DNA of 64,000 nt from Pseudomonas sp. FP2309 (lineage in GTDB: Bacteria; Pseudomonadota; Gammaproteobacteria; Pseudomonadales; Pseudomonadaceae), in assembly GCF_030687575.1 (NCBI RefSeq), contig NZ_CP117439.1, positions 1,054,001 through 1,118,000 of the forward strand. Reading direction: 5' to 3'. Made by a program: the position numbers and the translations under genes. This document shows, in pieces, positions 26,647-36,921 of this stretch (its first letter is position 1; each line of letters starts with the position of its first letter). The notes under the pieces are model-generated. The model saw only the letters and a program-made list of their open reading frames with translations, had not been told where the DNA came from and ran no database searches.

Positions 26647-28134
26647 TCAGAATTTCCAGATCACGTCGACAAACGCGCGATGCATGTACGAGTCGACCTG
26701 GCTGCCGTAGGCATCACCTGGTTTGAACACACCTGCACGAAAGCGCACCAGGGCCGACGGTTCGTCGACCGACTGGCTTAGCGCCGCCGGCAACAGGCCT
26801 TTTTTGAAGTACTTGGTGACCACCAGGTCCATCTCCTGACCCAGGTCTTTCTTGCCGTCTTCGAGCGGCAGGGAGGTGCTGGACACGATCGCGCCGGTCA
26901 CGTCGTCGGTGTTGTTCTGCACCGCATCGATGCCGTTGCTGCCCACCGGCTTGTTACCGTCGACACGCCAGAACTTGTGGTACACCAGGCTGGCGTCGTA
27001 GTCCTCGCGCAGCTGCCAGGAACCGAACAGGCTCATGGACTGCATGTTGTTCATCTCGCCGCGGAACGCTTCACCGAAGCGGTGCACGCGAGACTGGGTG
27101 CCGGTCCAGTTCGAACGGTTGCTTTGCAGGCCGTTCTGCTCGTACTCGGCGCTGGCGCGGGAATAGGCCGCGCCCACTTGCCACTGCGGGTCCAGACGCA
27201 GGCGGATGCCCAGGTCGGTGGCCCAGCCACTCACGTCATCGCTGCGCTTGGCGTTGGTGGGGCGGGAGCCGTCGGCGTTCAACGCGTTGACGGTGTCGCG
27301 GTCGCCGCGCATGCCGGTGATGCTTGCCCAGTAGTTGACGGTGTTGGTGTTGCGCCAGTTGTAGGCGTCGCTGTTGGCTTCAAGGCCGAGCCAGGTCAGG
27401 TCGCCGTTTTCGCGCTTGTCCAGGGAGTCGGTGGCCACGCCCGGTTCCGGGTAGTCGAGCTTGCCGTTGTCATGGGTGTGGTGACCGCGCATGCCGATCC
27501 ACTGGCCCGGCGTCCACTGGTAGGCGGCGTCGGCGTAGAGGTGCTGGCGGTCCTTGTCTTTGGGCGACAGTTCCTTGAGGTCGGTGCGGTATTCGCTGAA
27601 ACGTTCGGCGACACCCACATTGGCCTTGAGCAGCGTGGTGTCGAACGTCCAGTTCAGCGCTTCGATATTGGTGTCGCGCCACTGGCCGTCGTCATTGCGC
27701 AGACGTTGGCGACCGAGCTTGAGGATCTCGCCGGGATACGGCGTAAAGCCGCTGTAGCCGACCCAGAACTCGCGCATCGCCAGGTAGTTTTTCTTGGTCT
27801 TGCGGTCGCTGTTGCTGGTCTGCTGGTTCTCGTCATCGGCCGACTGCTGAAGGGTGTCGGTCTCGATGATGTCGCTGGAGGCGACCGCCTGGCCCATGGC
27901 ATAGGCGCTCCAATTGCCGCTTTCGCCGTAGATCCAAGGGCGCAGGTCGATACCGACGCCGTTGACGTCACCGCCTTTTTGCGTGCCCAGGTCACGGTCG
28001 TCCTCGGACTGACCGGTGATTTTGACTTCCAGGCCGAAGTTCTTGGCTTCGGTCAGCGCGGCCAGGGTCGGACACGACCACAGCAGGGCGAAGGTCAGGC
28101 CAATGCCGGCCTTGACGAATGGATTGAGCTTCAT
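26647..28134 (-). CDS. algE: Alginate outer-membrane porin AlgE
   Basis: Anion-selective 18-stranded beta-barrel through which alginate leaves the cell. The 495-residue product has a signal peptide (about 1-25, ending in CPTLAA), a basic and aromatic strand pattern throughout, and a C-terminal phenylalanine in [11 protein letters not shown], the outer-membrane sorting signature. The segment [20 protein letters not shown] and the arginine-rich strands are consistent with the electropositive pore. It overlaps the end of algK by four bases (ATGA), so both secretion proteins are translated together. Confidence 0.96.
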   Translation of the reverse strand: MKLNPFVKAGIGLTFALLWSCPTLAALTEAKNFGLEVKITGQSEDDRDLGTQKGGDVNGVGIDLRPWIYGESGNWSAYAMGQAVASSDIIETDTLQQSADDENQQTSNSDRKTKKNYLAMREFWVGYSGFTPYPGEILKLGRQRLRNDDGQWRDTNIEALNWTFDTTLLKANVGVAERFSEYRTDLKELSPKDKDRQHLYADAAYQWTPGQWIGMRGHHTHDNGKLDYPEPGVATDSLDKRENGDLTWLGLEANSDAYNWRNTNTVNYWASITGMRGDRDTVNALNADGSRPTNAKRSDDVSGWATDLGIRLRLDPQWQVGAAYSRASAEYEQNGLQSNRSNWTGTQSRVHRFGEAFRGEMNNMQSMSLFGSWQLREDYDASLVYHKFWRVDGNKPVGSNGIDAVQNNTDDVTGAIVSSTSLPLEDGKKDLGQEMDLVVTKYFKKGLLPAALSQSVDEPSALVRFRAGVFKPGDAYGSQVDSYMHRAFVDVIWKF

Positions 28135-29525
28135 AGGGATTCCTCGCCGTCTTCTTCTTCATCCAGGGCGTGCAGTTGCAACGTGCTCTGGGCCAGGGTG
28201 CCGCGCGCGGCCAGTTCCTGTTGCACCAGGCGTTGGCCCTGAGCGCGCTGTTCCGGCGTCAGCGGCGCTTCGAGCTGGGCGGCCAGGTCGTTGGCTTCCG
28301 GGGTGTCCTGGGCCTTGGCCAACTGGCTGAAGACATAGGCGTTCAATGGGTCGGGCTTGGTGCCCTTGCCTTGGGAAAACAGTTGGGCGATGGCGAAATC
28401 GGCGCTGTTCTGGCCGTTACGCGCAGCGGTCAGCAAATGGTCCAGGGCCTTTTGCGGGTAGACCTTGCCCAGGTAGCCACGCCGGTAGATCTGGCCGAGG
28501 TAGTAATCGGCGGCCACTTCACGGCCCACGGCTTTTTCGAAGTGCGCTTCGGCGGCCTTGGCGTCTGCCGGCACCCACTTGCCTTCGTAGTAGAGCTTGC
28601 CCAGGAGCAATTCGGCGCGTGGCTGATCGGCGGCGCGGCCGTTGTCCAGGTACTTCATCATCTGGTCGACATCGCCCAGTTCGGGGAAGTCGTAAAGCAG
28701 TTGCGCCAGGCTGACCCAGGATGCCGGGTAGCCAGGGGCGATTTTTTCCAGCAGAGCCTGGGCGGTTTTTTCATCCGGGGTGCCGAGGGTGGCGTCGCCA
28801 AGCACGCGGGCAACGCTGTCGACGCGTTGCGCGGTGACGGTGCCACGGCTGTAACCGGCTTCCATCTGCTTGAGCAGTTCGGCCTGTTTTTCCGGCGCTG
28901 CTTGCTTCTGGTAGACCGTTGCCAGCTCGACGTAGCAGATATCGGTGGTGCTCAGCGCGGCTTTGCAGATGCGCTCGACATCAGCCAGGTGCTGGTCATA
29001 GGTGTCCTGGGTGCGATACAGCAGCACTTGGGCCAGGCCGGCTTCCGGGTAACCGGCGGCCTGCCACTGGCTGATCTGCTGCTGGGCGTTCACGTTGGGG
29101 AAGCTGTGCGGGTATTGCAGGTACAGCATCGCCAGCGGGATCAAGGTGTTGCCTTCGCCGTTGGCAAAGGCTTTTTTCAGCAGGCCTTCGGCTTCATGGT
29201 GTTCGGCTTCGGTGGAACCGGGCTTGGCCACCAGCAGTCGCCCCAGGCGCGCCTGGGCGCGCGGCGAGGTGTCCGCCGCCGCACGGTAGGTGGCTTCAGC
29301 CTGTTTGATTTGCGCCGGGTCACGGGTGCCTACCTGGATATCGGCCAGGCCCACCTGGGCCTCGCTGTAACCCAGCTCTGCCAGTTGCTGGTAATTCTGC
29401 TGCGCGGTGACGGTGTCACCACGCTTGAGCGCTTCATTGGCCAGGCGTTGGTCGGGCAGGCCTGCGCAACCGGCGAGGGCGATGGCCAGCGCCAGGGGCA
29501 CCGGCAGGGTTCGAAGGGCGCTCAT
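28131..29525 (-). CDS. algK: Alginate secretion lipoprotein AlgK
   Basis: Outer-membrane lipoprotein with TPR/Sel1-like repeats that helps localise AlgE and links it to the periplasmic complex. The 464-residue product has lipobox LAGC with Cys20 as lipidated residue, followed by about nine helical repeats (for example [20 protein letters not shown] and [20 protein letters not shown]). The C-terminal end is acidic ([14 protein letters not shown]). The start lies two bases after alg44 and its stop overlaps algE. Confidence 0.95.
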   Translation of the reverse strand: MSALRTLPVPLALAIALAGCAGLPDQRLANEALKRGDTVTAQQNYQQLAELGYSEAQVGLADIQVGTRDPAQIKQAEATYRAAADTSPRAQARLGRLLVAKPGSTEAEHHEAEGLLKKAFANGEGNTLIPLAMLYLQYPHSFPNVNAQQQISQWQAAGYPEAGLAQVLLYRTQDTYDQHLADVERICKAALSTTDICYVELATVYQKQAAPEKQAELLKQMEAGYSRGTVTAQRVDSVARVLGDATLGTPDEKTAQALLEKIAPGYPASWVSLAQLLYDFPELGDVDQMMKYLDNGRAADQPRAELLLGKLYYEGKWVPADAKAAEAHFEKAVGREVAADYYLGQIYRRGYLGKVYPQKALDHLLTAARNGQNSADFAIAQLFSQGKGTKPDPLNAYVFSQLAKAQDTPEANDLAAQLEAPLTPEQRAQGQRLVQQELAARGTLAQSTLQLHALDEEEDGEESL

Positions 29526-29527
29526 GA

Positions 29528-30694
29528 TTAAAGACCTGCAGCCATGGCTTTATCGATCAGCCAGTTCAGCGATGGGCCACGGTCGCTGGTCACTTCTACC
29601 GGGCGACCGGCGTAGGTGCTGTCCAGCGGTGCATCAGGCTTGATCTGTACACGGATGTCGGAGGACAAGTCGGCGCTGTTCAGGCTGGTGCTGCTGACGA
29701 TGGTGCCGGTGCGCACTTGCTCTTCGTCGGCGACCTGGAAGGTCACCGGAGTGCCTGGGCGCACGTCGCCAAACTGGCGATAGGTGAAGCGTGCTTCGAC
29801 GTTGGCCTGGCTGCCGCGTGGCACCAACTGGAAGATCACGTCGCCCTTGCTGGCGTACTGGCCGTCGGCGACCAGTTGCTGAGCCACGACGCAGTCGCAA
29901 GGCGAGGTCAGGGTGCCGGTCATTTGCTTGCCGAACAGTTCTTCAACCTTGGCCGGTTGCAGTTGGTCTTCGTCCAGGTGGCCCTTGAGCACATCGAGCA
30001 TGCTGGTGCTGAAGGTGGCCAGTGGCGCGCCTTTGGCGGCAACCGCGTCACCTTTGAGCAGGCTTTGCACGGTGCCATCGCGCGGCATGGTTACGTTCAT
30101 GCCGGGCACACTCACCAGGCCGGCCTGGGCGTGGCTGACGAAGTACATGCCATACACCGACTTGAAGACAAACCCGAACGCCGCCAGGCCGACGATGAAG
30201 ATACCGGCGCTGAACACTACGGCGCGCAGGCGACCGAACGGGGTCATGCCGCTGCCGCCGTCCTTGACCTTGCGCGCCTTGGTGAAGTTGTCGCGCTGCA
30301 GGGTGGCCAGCACGTCACCCATGGTCACGATGTCGCCGGACAGGTGCGAAGTAATCAGGTGGCGCAGGGTGGAAATGTCCTGGGCGTCGAGGTTCTGGAA
30401 CTGGCAACCGGTGCGGCCGGTCTGGCGGTCGTAGGAGCGGATCTGCAACTCCACGTCCATCGCCAGCCCCAGGTTATCGATCACAAATTGCAGGCGGCCC
30501 TTGTGCACTTCACCCACGGTCAGTGGCTGGGTGGCGGTGAACGCCAGGCCACCGGCGGACAGGTCGATCACCCGTGCTTCGGTCTGCGTGCGGTCGGTGT
30601 TGAAGAAGCGCAGCTTGGCCGGGATTTTGACCCGGGCATGCTGGCGCTGGGCTTCGGATTCGTGGACAACGTTGGCGTTTACTTGGCTGTTCAT
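29528..30694 (-). CDS. alg44: Alginate polymerisation protein Alg44 (c-di-GMP receptor)
   Basis: Inner-membrane co-polymerase needed for alginate synthesis, activated by cyclic di-GMP. The 388-residue product has an N-terminal PilZ domain with the RxxxR motif (Arg17, Arg21) and DLSAGG (Asp44, Ser46) identical in position to P. aeruginosa Alg44, one transmembrane helix (about 160-185), and a periplasmic membrane-fusion-like domain (about 200-385). It lies 36 bases after alg8, with which it forms the polymerase. Conserved c-di-GMP contacts suggest the polymer is under second-messenger control in this strain. Confidence 0.96.
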   Translation of the reverse strand: MNSQVNANVVHESEAQRQHARVKIPAKLRFFNTDRTQTEARVIDLSAGGLAFTATQPLTVGEVHKGRLQFVIDNLGLAMDVELQIRSYDRQTGRTGCQFQNLDAQDISTLRHLITSHLSGDIVTMGDVLATLQRDNFTKARKVKDGGSGMTPFGRLRAVVFSAGIFIVGLAAFGFVFKSVYGMYFVSHAQAGLVSVPGMNVTMPRDGTVQSLLKGDAVAAKGAPLATFSTSMLDVLKGHLDEDQLQPAKVEELFGKQMTGTLTSPCDCVVAQQLVADGQYASKGDVIFQLVPRGSQANVEARFTYRQFGDVRPGTPVTFQVADEEQVRTGTIVSSTSLNSADLSSDIRVQIKPDAPLDSTYAGRPVEVTSDRGPSLNWLIDKAMAAGL

Positions 30695-30730
30695 AGTGTC
30701 GATTTCCTAGTTAATTCAGGCTTGGCAGGG

Positions 30731-32212
30731 TCAGACCATCATCAGCAACACGGCAACGAAGATGCTGCCGGCGGAGAAGGTCATGGTCCGAGACGACCAG
30801 GTGTTGAACCAACGTTGAAAGCTGGCCAAATCGCGGGTCAGTTTGGTGTCCTGGCGGGTCCAGGACTGTTGATCAAGGCGGAAGAACACGTAGATCTTCA
30901 CCAGCGCGCCCATGATCTGGTTGTAATAAAGAATCGCCGGGTATGCCGGACCGATCTTGTGACCGGAGCACGACAGCAGCAGGGTCAGGATCAGGCGGGT
31001 GATGCCGATCCACAGCAGGTACGCGAGGATGAACGCGCCGCCGTACTTGAACGTGGCGATGATTGCCACGGTCAGGCCGAGCAGGGAGGTCCACATCGAC
31101 ACACGCTGGTCGAACAGCACGATGCTGGTGAACACGCCGAGGCGACGCACACCCAGGCCCAGGGCGCGTGAGTTCTGGCGCAGGTTGTTGCCGTACCAGC
31201 GGAACATCAGCTTGCGGCTGGCCTTGATAAAGCTCTTTTCCGGCGGGTGTTCCACGGTGTTGATCGCGGCGTCCGGCACGTAGAAGGTGTCGTAACCCAG
31301 GCGCATCAGGCTGAACCAGCTGGACTTGTCGTCGCCGGTCAGGAACTTGAAGCGGCCCAGGCGCCAGTGTTGCAGCGAGTCGCTTTCCACGTCGGCGATA
31401 AAGCCTGGGTCGGTGACGACGCTGGCGCGGAACACCGACATACGGCCGGTCATGGTCAGCACGCGCTTGGACAGGGCCATGGAGCACATGTTGATGTGGC
31501 GCTGGGCGAAACGCAGCTTGTGCCATTCGCTCATGATGTAGCCGCCGCGTACTTCGCAGAACTCGTTGGTGGTCAGGCCACCGACGTTGCCGAACAGTTG
31601 GAACCACGGCACGGTCTTGCGCACCACGCCCTCGGCGAGCACGGTGTCGCCGTCGATCACGGCGACTACTGCGCGGTCATCCGGCAGGTGGCGGGAGATG
31701 GCACGGAAGCCGAAGGCCAGGCCGTCGCGCTTGCCGGTCCCGGCGATGCGCACGAAGTCCAGCTTCACGCGTTCAGGCGGGTTCATCTTTTCCCAGAGGC
31801 TCTTGACCAGCAGCTCATCGGACATTTCCACCAGCGAGCAGACCACGGTGGTCGGGAAGCCGCAGTCGATGGCTTCGCGGATCACCGAGCTGTAGACCTG
31901 AGCGGTGGTCAGCGCGTCGATGCGGAAGCTGGTGACCATCAGGAACACGTGGGACGGGTCGGCGGCCTTGCCCAGCTTGCGTACTTTGCGGCGCAGGTGC
32001 GGGTAGACCACATACAAAAACAGCATGCCGCGAAAGAAATGCGTAGCACCCATCGAGTAGCGCCAGATACCCACGGCGCCAATCAGGAAAATAAAATTCT
32101 TCGACTCGGAGTCGAACGTACTCGCCGGCAACAGCAGGGCGAGACCCATCAGCAGGCTCAGGAAGAACAGCCAGCCGGCCGATTGCAGTAGTACGTGTTT
32201 TAACTTGGACAT
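30731..32212 (-). CDS. alg8: Alginate polymerase Alg8 (family 2 glycosyltransferase)
   Basis: Inner-membrane glycosyltransferase that polymerises GDP-mannuronate. The 493-residue product has N-terminal membrane helices (about 8-30 and 38-70), a cytoplasmic GT2 domain with AVIDGDT, the [20 protein letters not shown] region and RWYGNN (QxxRW-like), and C-terminal membrane helices (from about 385). I set the start at ATG 32212 (MSKLKHVL), close to the 494-residue length of the P. aeruginosa protein. A 106-base gap with a palindromic repeat separates it from algD. Confidence 0.95.
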   Translation of the reverse strand: MSKLKHVLLQSAGWLFFLSLLMGLALLLPASTFDSESKNFIFLIGAVGIWRYSMGATHFFRGMLFLYVVYPHLRRKVRKLGKAADPSHVFLMVTSFRIDALTTAQVYSSVIREAIDCGFPTTVVCSLVEMSDELLVKSLWEKMNPPERVKLDFVRIAGTGKRDGLAFGFRAISRHLPDDRAVVAVIDGDTVLAEGVVRKTVPWFQLFGNVGGLTTNEFCEVRGGYIMSEWHKLRFAQRHINMCSMALSKRVLTMTGRMSVFRASVVTDPGFIADVESDSLQHWRLGRFKFLTGDDKSSWFSLMRLGYDTFYVPDAAINTVEHPPEKSFIKASRKLMFRWYGNNLRQNSRALGLGVRRLGVFTSIVLFDQRVSMWTSLLGLTVAIIATFKYGGAFILAYLLWIGITRLILTLLLSCSGHKIGPAYPAILYYNQIMGALVKIYVFFRLDQQSWTRQDTKLTRDLASFQRWFNTWSSRTMTFSAGSIFVAVLLMMV

Positions 32213-32235
32213 AAGCGTCATCCGAAGGTGGTGAA

Positions 32236-32313
32236 AGCGGCTGGTTGCAAGCCGCAAGCTGCAAGTGGAGGTGCCTTTACTTGCAGCTTGAAGCTCGAAA
32301 CTTGCCGCTGCTC
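32236..32313. repeat. Intergenic palindromic repeat (AAGCTGCAAG type) between algD and alg8
   Basis: Inverted arms around GCAAGCCGCAAGCTGCAAG and CTTGCAGCTTGAAGCTCG with a loop of about 15 bases. It is the same kind of element as those at 18803-18866 and 38318-38396 and lies within the alginate transcription unit immediately before alg8. Confidence 0.75.
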
Positions 32314-32318
32314 TTCCG

Positions 32319-33635
32319 TTACCAACAAATGCCTTCGGTACGGCCGGTCGCGCAGGTGGCCTTGGACATGAAGCCCACCAGGTCGATCACTTGCTTGCCG
32401 TCCGGAGCGTTCTGCGCCAGGGCGCGGAATTTCTCGTCACGGTTACCGAGGATGATCACGTCGGAGTTGTTGATCACGTCATCGAAGTCCGAGTTGAGCA
32501 GGGACGACACATGCGGGATCTTGCCTTCGATGTAGTCCTTGTTTGCGCCGTGGACACGGGCGTATTCGACGTTGCTGTCGTAGATGCTCAGGTCGAAGCC
32601 CTTGCCGATCAGCATTTCCGCCAGTTCGACCAGCGGGCTTTCGCGCAGGTCATCGGTGCCGGCCTTGAAGCTCAGGCCCAGCAGGGCGACTTTGCGTTTG
32701 TCGTGGCTGGACACGATGTCGAAGGCGTTCTGCACCTGGGACTCGTTGCTGCGCATCAGCGAGTTGAGCAGCGGCGCTTCCACGTCCAGGGAGCTGGCGC
32801 GGTAGGTCAGGGCACGCACGTCTTTAGGCAGGCACGAGCCGCCGAACGCGAAGCCTGGGCGCATGTAGTACTGCGACAGGTTAAGGGTCTTGTCCTGGCA
32901 GACCACGTCCATCACTTCACGACCATCGACGCCGACCGCCTTGGCGATGTTGCCGATCTCATTGGCGAAGGTCACTTTGGTGGCGTGCCACACGTTGCAG
33001 GTGTACTTGATCATTTCGGCAACGGCGATGTCCTTACGGATGATCGGTGCGTCGAGTTCTTCGTACAGCGATTGCAGGACGTCGCCGGACGCTTTGTCGA
33101 ACTCGCCGATCACGGTCATCGGCGGCAGGTCGTAGTCAGCGATCGCGGTGGATTCACGCAGGAATTCCGGGTTGACCGCAACGCCGAAGTCGACGCCGGC
33201 TTTCTTGCCGGAGCAGTCTTCGAGGATTGGGATCACCACGTTGGCGACGGTGCCCGGCAATACGGTGCTGCGCACAACGATGGTGTGACGAGTGCTCTTG
33301 TCACGCAGGACAAAACCGATCTCGCGGCATACCGCTTCGATGTAGTTGAGTTCCAGATCGCCGTTTTTCTTGCTCGGCGTGCCGACGCAAATCATCGACA
33401 GGTCGGTATCGCGGATGGCTTCGGCGAAGTTGGTAGTGCCGCGCAGACGACCAGTCTCGATACCCTGGCTCAACAGTTCGCCCAGACCCGGTTCAACGAT
33501 CGGCGATTTGCCGGCGTTGATCAGGTCGATCTTTTCCTTGGAAATATCTACGCCGACCACGTCGTGGCCACGTGCAGACAGGCAACCGGCGCATACTGCG
33601 CCAACGTAACCCAAACCAAATATGCTGATGCGCAT
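32319..33635 (-). CDS. algD: GDP-mannose 6-dehydrogenase
   Basis: Committed enzyme of alginate synthesis: two-step NAD-dependent oxidation of GDP-mannose to GDP-mannuronate. The 438-residue product has the Rossmann motif FGLGYVG (residues 6-12), the nucleotide-sugar dehydrogenase central helix, the catalytic Cys268 in [10 protein letters not shown], and a C-terminal UDP-binding-like domain. It is the first gene of the 12-gene operon and its expression sets flux into the pathway. The upstream region of about 880 bases holds the putative AlgU-dependent promoter. The gene ends about 100 bases before alg8. Confidence 0.97.
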   Translation of the reverse strand: MRISIFGLGYVGAVCAGCLSARGHDVVGVDISKEKIDLINAGKSPIVEPGLGELLSQGIETGRLRGTTNFAEAIRDTDLSMICVGTPSKKNGDLELNYIEAVCREIGFVLRDKSTRHTIVVRSTVLPGTVANVVIPILEDCSGKKAGVDFGVAVNPEFLRESTAIADYDLPPMTVIGEFDKASGDVLQSLYEELDAPIIRKDIAVAEMIKYTCNVWHATKVTFANEIGNIAKAVGVDGREVMDVVCQDKTLNLSQYYMRPGFAFGGSCLPKDVRALTYRASSLDVEAPLLNSLMRSNESQVQNAFDIVSSHDKRKVALLGLSFKAGTDDLRESPLVELAEMLIGKGFDLSIYDSNVEYARVHGANKDYIEGKIPHVSSLLNSDFDDVINNSDVIILGNRDEKFRALAQNAPDGKQVIDLVGFMSKATCATGRTEGICW

Positions 33636-34121
33636 CGCATTTACCTCATTGTCATTAAAGACGGTGTTAATTCTGCCAATAGATGGCCGGAGTTCATGTT
33701 TGCAAGCGTCACTGATGCCGCAGAAGTTGGGCGAATAGACGCCGACTTACCGCGTACAGGCATGTTAAATAGCGAGTGACTAACTATTGCACTCAAGTTG
33801 TGCGCAACATGGCCTTGTTATTGGGGCTTGCCCTCAAATGCAGCCAGCCTTCCGGGGGGAAGGGTCTGACGCCGGCGCCGTGGAGCGTTGACAGGGGCGG
33901 TTAGCCCTTTGTTATCAACCTCTTAAGCATTGGCACCGACACATTTGGGTAAGCGCTGCCTTGGCCTTATAGGGCATAGCAACTAATCCTTATCGCCGCC
34001 CTCAACTCATATCAGTTGATGATGTGACCCGTGAGTCAAAGTTGATGGGGCAACTTCGCTACTTCCTTGGGTCGCTATGTAAGTCATCTCTTACAGGAAC
34101 AGAGAATTTCGTTACCGGTGG

Positions 34122-34148
34122 TATGAGCGGCGCTTTGGAGTGAAGTTC
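34122..34148 (-). promoter_or_regulatory. Candidate AlgU/AlgT (sigma-22) promoter of the alginate operon
   Basis: On the minus strand GAACTT (34148-34143) is followed after 16 bases by TCATA (34126-34122), fitting the GAACTT-N16/17-TCtga consensus of AlgU promoters, with a perfect -35. It is the only GAACTT in the algD upstream region. Transcription would begin near 34115, giving a leader of about 480 bases, longer than the approximately 370 known for P. aeruginosa algD. Confidence 0.55.
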
Positions 34149-34407
34149 CTGGCCGCTCATCCTGTTCCCCGAAATTTTTTGAAATATCGTCAAAGATGGC
34201 ACTAGTACTATATTGATAGCACTTGCTATTTGGGCCAGTAGTTGCAGGTAGTTGGCGCGCGGGGATAGTTTTGTGCCACTACTCATGAAAAAAAGTAGTG
34301 CCACTACGAAAAAAAATGACGAATGTCGAGTGAAACAATTGTTAGGTGTGCGGCAAGATATTTTTTGACGCCAAATAAATGACATTTCGGAGCGTGAAAA
34401 TCCGCCA

Positions 34408-34505
34408 AAAATGTGCGAGGAGGCTTGCCCTCAATGGCCGCGCATCAGCCGTTATAGCCGTGACTGAAATACCGCTATCGGGCAAGCCCGCTCCCACATT
34501 TGGAT
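34408..34505. repeat. REP pair upstream of the algD promoter
   Basis: Degenerate inverted REP arms (AATGTGCGAGGAGGCTTGCC and GGGCAAGCCCGCTCCCACATT) enclose about 50 bases. It belongs to the GCAAGCCCGCTCCCAC family also seen at 15786-15875. It sits between yaaA and the algD promoter and probably insulates or merely occupies the gap. Confidence 0.75.
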
Positions 34506-34517
34506 GTCAATGGTCTG

Positions 34518-34538
34518 AAAAAAGGCCGGTACGGCCTT
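34518..34538 (-). terminator. Rho-independent terminator of yaaA
   Basis: A stem of AAGGCCG / CGGCCTT with a three-base loop is followed on the minus strand by six T residues. It overlaps the yaaA stop codon, so termination is immediate. Confidence 0.75.
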
Positions 34539-35316
34539 ATTCCGGTGCGTGGTCGCGCAAAAACACCAGGTTGTCCGGCTTCGATTGCTCCGCATTGAAG
34601 CGGTAGCCCTGCACATCGAACTGTTTGAGCTTGGCTGGATCGTTTATGCGTTCTTCGATCACGAAGCGGCTCATCATGCCGCGGGCCTTTTTGGCGTAGA
34701 AACTGATGATCTTGTACTGGCCGTTCTTCAGGTCTTTGAACTCGGTGTTGATGATCCGCGCCTTCAGCGCCGTGCGCTTGACCGCCGAGAAGTACTCGTT
34801 GGAGGCCAGGTTGAGCAGCACGTCATCGCCTTGCTCGGCCAGTGCTTGGTTGAGCCACTCGCTGATGCGGGTGCCCCAGAAGGCGTACAAGTCCTTGCCA
34901 CGGGCGTTGGCCAGCTTGGTGCCCATTTCCAGACGGTACGCCATCATCAGGTCCAGGGGGCGCAGCAGGCCGTACAGGCCCGACAGCATGCGCAGGTGGT
35001 CCTGGGCGTAGCTGAAGTCGGCATCGCTGAAGGTTTGCGCATTGAGCCCGGTGTACACGTCACCCTTGAAGGCGAGCAGCGCCTGCTTGGCATTTTCCGG
35101 AGTAAAGGCCGGGGTCCAACTGCCGAAGCGCGCGGCATTGAGGCCGCCGATCTTGTCGGACACGTGCATCAGCTCGCTGATTTGCGCCGGGCTCAGCTCG
35201 CGCAATTGCTCGATCAACTCTTGGGAGTGGTCGAGGTATTGCGGCTGGGTGAAGCGCCGGGTCGCGGGCGGGGTCTCGAAATCGAGGGTCTTGGCGGGGG
35301 AAATCACCGTCAGCAT
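34537..35316 (-). CDS. yaaA: Peroxide stress protein YaaA (DUF328)
   Basis: Cytoplasmic protein of the YaaA/DUF328 family, which in E. coli lowers free iron and protects DNA and proteins during peroxide stress. The 259-residue product begins with the family signature [20 protein letters not shown] and has the conserved [20 protein letters not shown] segment and a C-terminal [15 protein letters not shown] block. AGGAG lies about 10 bases before the ATG. It stands alone, with a terminator overlapping its stop, next to the alginate promoter region. Confidence 0.93.
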   Translation of the reverse strand: MLTVISPAKTLDFETPPATRRFTQPQYLDHSQELIEQLRELSPAQISELMHVSDKIGGLNAARFGSWTPAFTPENAKQALLAFKGDVYTGLNAQTFSDADFSYAQDHLRMLSGLYGLLRPLDLMMAYRLEMGTKLANARGKDLYAFWGTRISEWLNQALAEQGDDVLLNLASNEYFSAVKRTALKARIINTEFKDLKNGQYKIISFYAKKARGMMSRFVIEERINDPAKLKQFDVQGYRFNAEQSKPDNLVFLRDHAPE

Positions 35317-35448
35317 GAAGTTGGCTCCTGGAATCGTGGCGTGTAGCGTGTGCGCGATTCTAGGGGGTAGGGCGTTTTGACTCCACCTATGATGGTGATA
35401 GGCGCGATCCGTTATAGTGCCGAACGACTCTGGAAAGGGAGACCCTGC

Positions 35449-36573
35449 GTGCGAATAGCGCTGTTGTTGTCCGCGTGTCTGTTAAGCCTGGGCGCGCACG
35501 CGGCGCCGGTGGATGTCGCCAGCCTCGACCGCGCCACCTGGCCTGAAAAGCTCAGCACCCCGGCGCTGTTCGATGTGGCCTCACGGGCGGAAATCCTCAT
35601 GTTCGGCCACAGCCTGCTGGCCAGCGAAGCCTTGGATGACGCGGCGCTCAAGCAGCGCCTGGGCTTGAAGATCATCAACCGGGCCGCCATCGACGACCTG
35701 CGCCGCCAGCTCTGGCAGCGCCTGCTGGAAAATTACACCTTCGCCCAGCAGAGCTGCGAGGTCGATGCCTCGTTCTGTTACCTGGTGGAAAACATGGACG
35801 ACCTGCGTGAGGAGGTCGGTAAGTTCCAGGTCAGCGAAGACTCTTTCTATATAGGCTGGGCCGCCCCCAGCCATGCCTTCCATGAGCGTTACCTGGACGA
35901 GCTGCTGCGCAAGGCCGCGCTGTTCCCGCAGATCAGCAGCGAAGTCGCGCGCTTTGGCGATCACGAGCGCAATGGCGATGAGTTCAACGACCGTCTGTTC
36001 CTGCTGACCTTCGACGGCGGCCCGGCACCGGTCAGCGGTAATACCGACTGGCTCGCCGACTACCTGCGCAAGCAGAAGATGAACGCCACGTTCTTTGCCC
36101 TCGGCAGCAGCCTGCAGACCCGCGTGGAGCGCAGTTCCGCCGCCGACGTGGAGGCGTTGTACCAAGGCCAGTGCGTCGGCACCCAGGGCTGGCAGTACCG
36201 CTCCCACAGCCATTGGGTGGATTGGCAGAGTTCGATCACCCGTAGTGCGGCGCTGGTGCAAAACCTGATGCCGGAAAACTACGTGCCGCTGTTCCGTCCG
36301 CCTTATGGCCAGCGACGCGCTGACAGCCAGGGGTTTTTCCAGTCCCAGGGTTTGCAGGTGGCGTTGTGGGACATCGATTCCCAGGATGAACCGGGCAAGC
36401 TCAAGGCCGATGAGTCGGCGCAGCGAGTGCTGACGTTGATGCTGCTGTGGCGCAAAGGGGTGATTGTGTTTCACGACACCCAGGACAAGGCGCGGGTGGC
36501 ATTGCCGCTGTTGCTGCAGGCAACGGCGCAAAGTGGGCTCGGTTGGCAGGACTGCCGGGACGCATTTCGTTAA
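35449..36573 (+). CDS. NodB-like polysaccharide deacetylase homologue with altered metal-site motifs
   Basis: A secreted protein of 374 residues with a signal peptide (about 1-18, AHA-AP cleavage), an alpha-helical N-terminal domain (about 25-170) and a C-terminal NodB fold. The usual TFDDGP motif reads TFDGGP (Asp189, Gly190), replacing the normal metal-binding aspartate, and the H(S/T)xxH motif reads HSHWV (253-257), lacking the second histidine. RPPYG (283-287) and FHD (341-343) are kept. GTG 35449 is preceded by AGGGAG. It may be a divergent or non-catalytic deacetylase; substrate unknown. Confidence 0.8.
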   Translation: MRIALLLSACLLSLGAHAAPVDVASLDRATWPEKLSTPALFDVASRAEILMFGHSLLASEALDDAALKQRLGLKIINRAAIDDLRRQLWQRLLENYTFAQQSCEVDASFCYLVENMDDLREEVGKFQVSEDSFYIGWAAPSHAFHERYLDELLRKAALFPQISSEVARFGDHERNGDEFNDRLFLLTFDGGPAPVSGNTDWLADYLRKQKMNATFFALGSSLQTRVERSSAADVEALYQGQCVGTQGWQYRSHSHWVDWQSSITRSAALVQNLMPENYVPLFRPPYGQRRADSQGFFQSQGLQVALWDIDSQDEPGKLKADESAQRVLTLMLLWRKGVIVFHDTQDKARVALPLLLQATAQSGLGWQDCRDAFR

Positions 36574-36921
36574 AAAGATGAAGTGCCCGGCCCTGTTGGG
36601 TCTAGGGCATTTCTGGGGCGATTTTTTGCAACATTTCGATGCAGGCGGACTTCCGACTTTAACGAGGTGCATGGCACGCGGCTAGTGCTATTCGTCATCC
36701 TGAAAAATAAACTTCAAAAAAGCGTCAAAGTGCTTTTTCCTGTCATGGGTTTTGCGGTATTACGAAGTCAGATCGCCGAAACCTGCAACACAGGTGGCGT
36801 CTTCCCAGACTCCTCAGGTGGGCAATGCACTTGACGTCCCTCAGGTGTATTCGGTGGTCGAATCGAGGCGCAGCACTGTCGTGGTATTGCGTCGACTGGC
36901 TCCCACAAAAGGTGACCGAGT
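36574..36921. other. Intergenic region before the PhoH-type gene, no gene seen
   Basis: About 350 bases. Short open frames here lack ribosome binding sites and start sense, and no strong hairpin with a T tract was found. It presumably contains the promoter of the PIN-PhoH gene, but no consensus element stands out. Confidence 0.5.

Larger units (their letters stand above)
33636..34517. other. algD leader and promoter region without a convincing gene
   Basis: About 880 bases between algD and yaaA. It is AT-richer than the coding regions, especially 34150-34380. It holds a candidate sigma-22 promoter at 34122-34148, a REP pair at 34408-34505, and an untranslated leader of roughly 480 bases before algD. 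An open frame at 34059-34385 (minus) lacks a good start and coding character. The region is the expected binding zone for regulators such as AlgR, AmrZ and AlgB-type proteins, but I cannot locate their sites with confidence. Confidence 0.7.

Noticed and set aside
34317..34327. Partial match to an AlgR site (TTCGTC core on the minus strand)
   Set aside because: Only about 7 of 10 positions of the consensus I know agree, which is not enough to call.
34059..34385. Minus-strand frame of 108 codons in the algD leader
   Set aside because: It overlaps the putative promoter, lacks a ribosome site and codon character, and is in AT-rich regulatory DNA.
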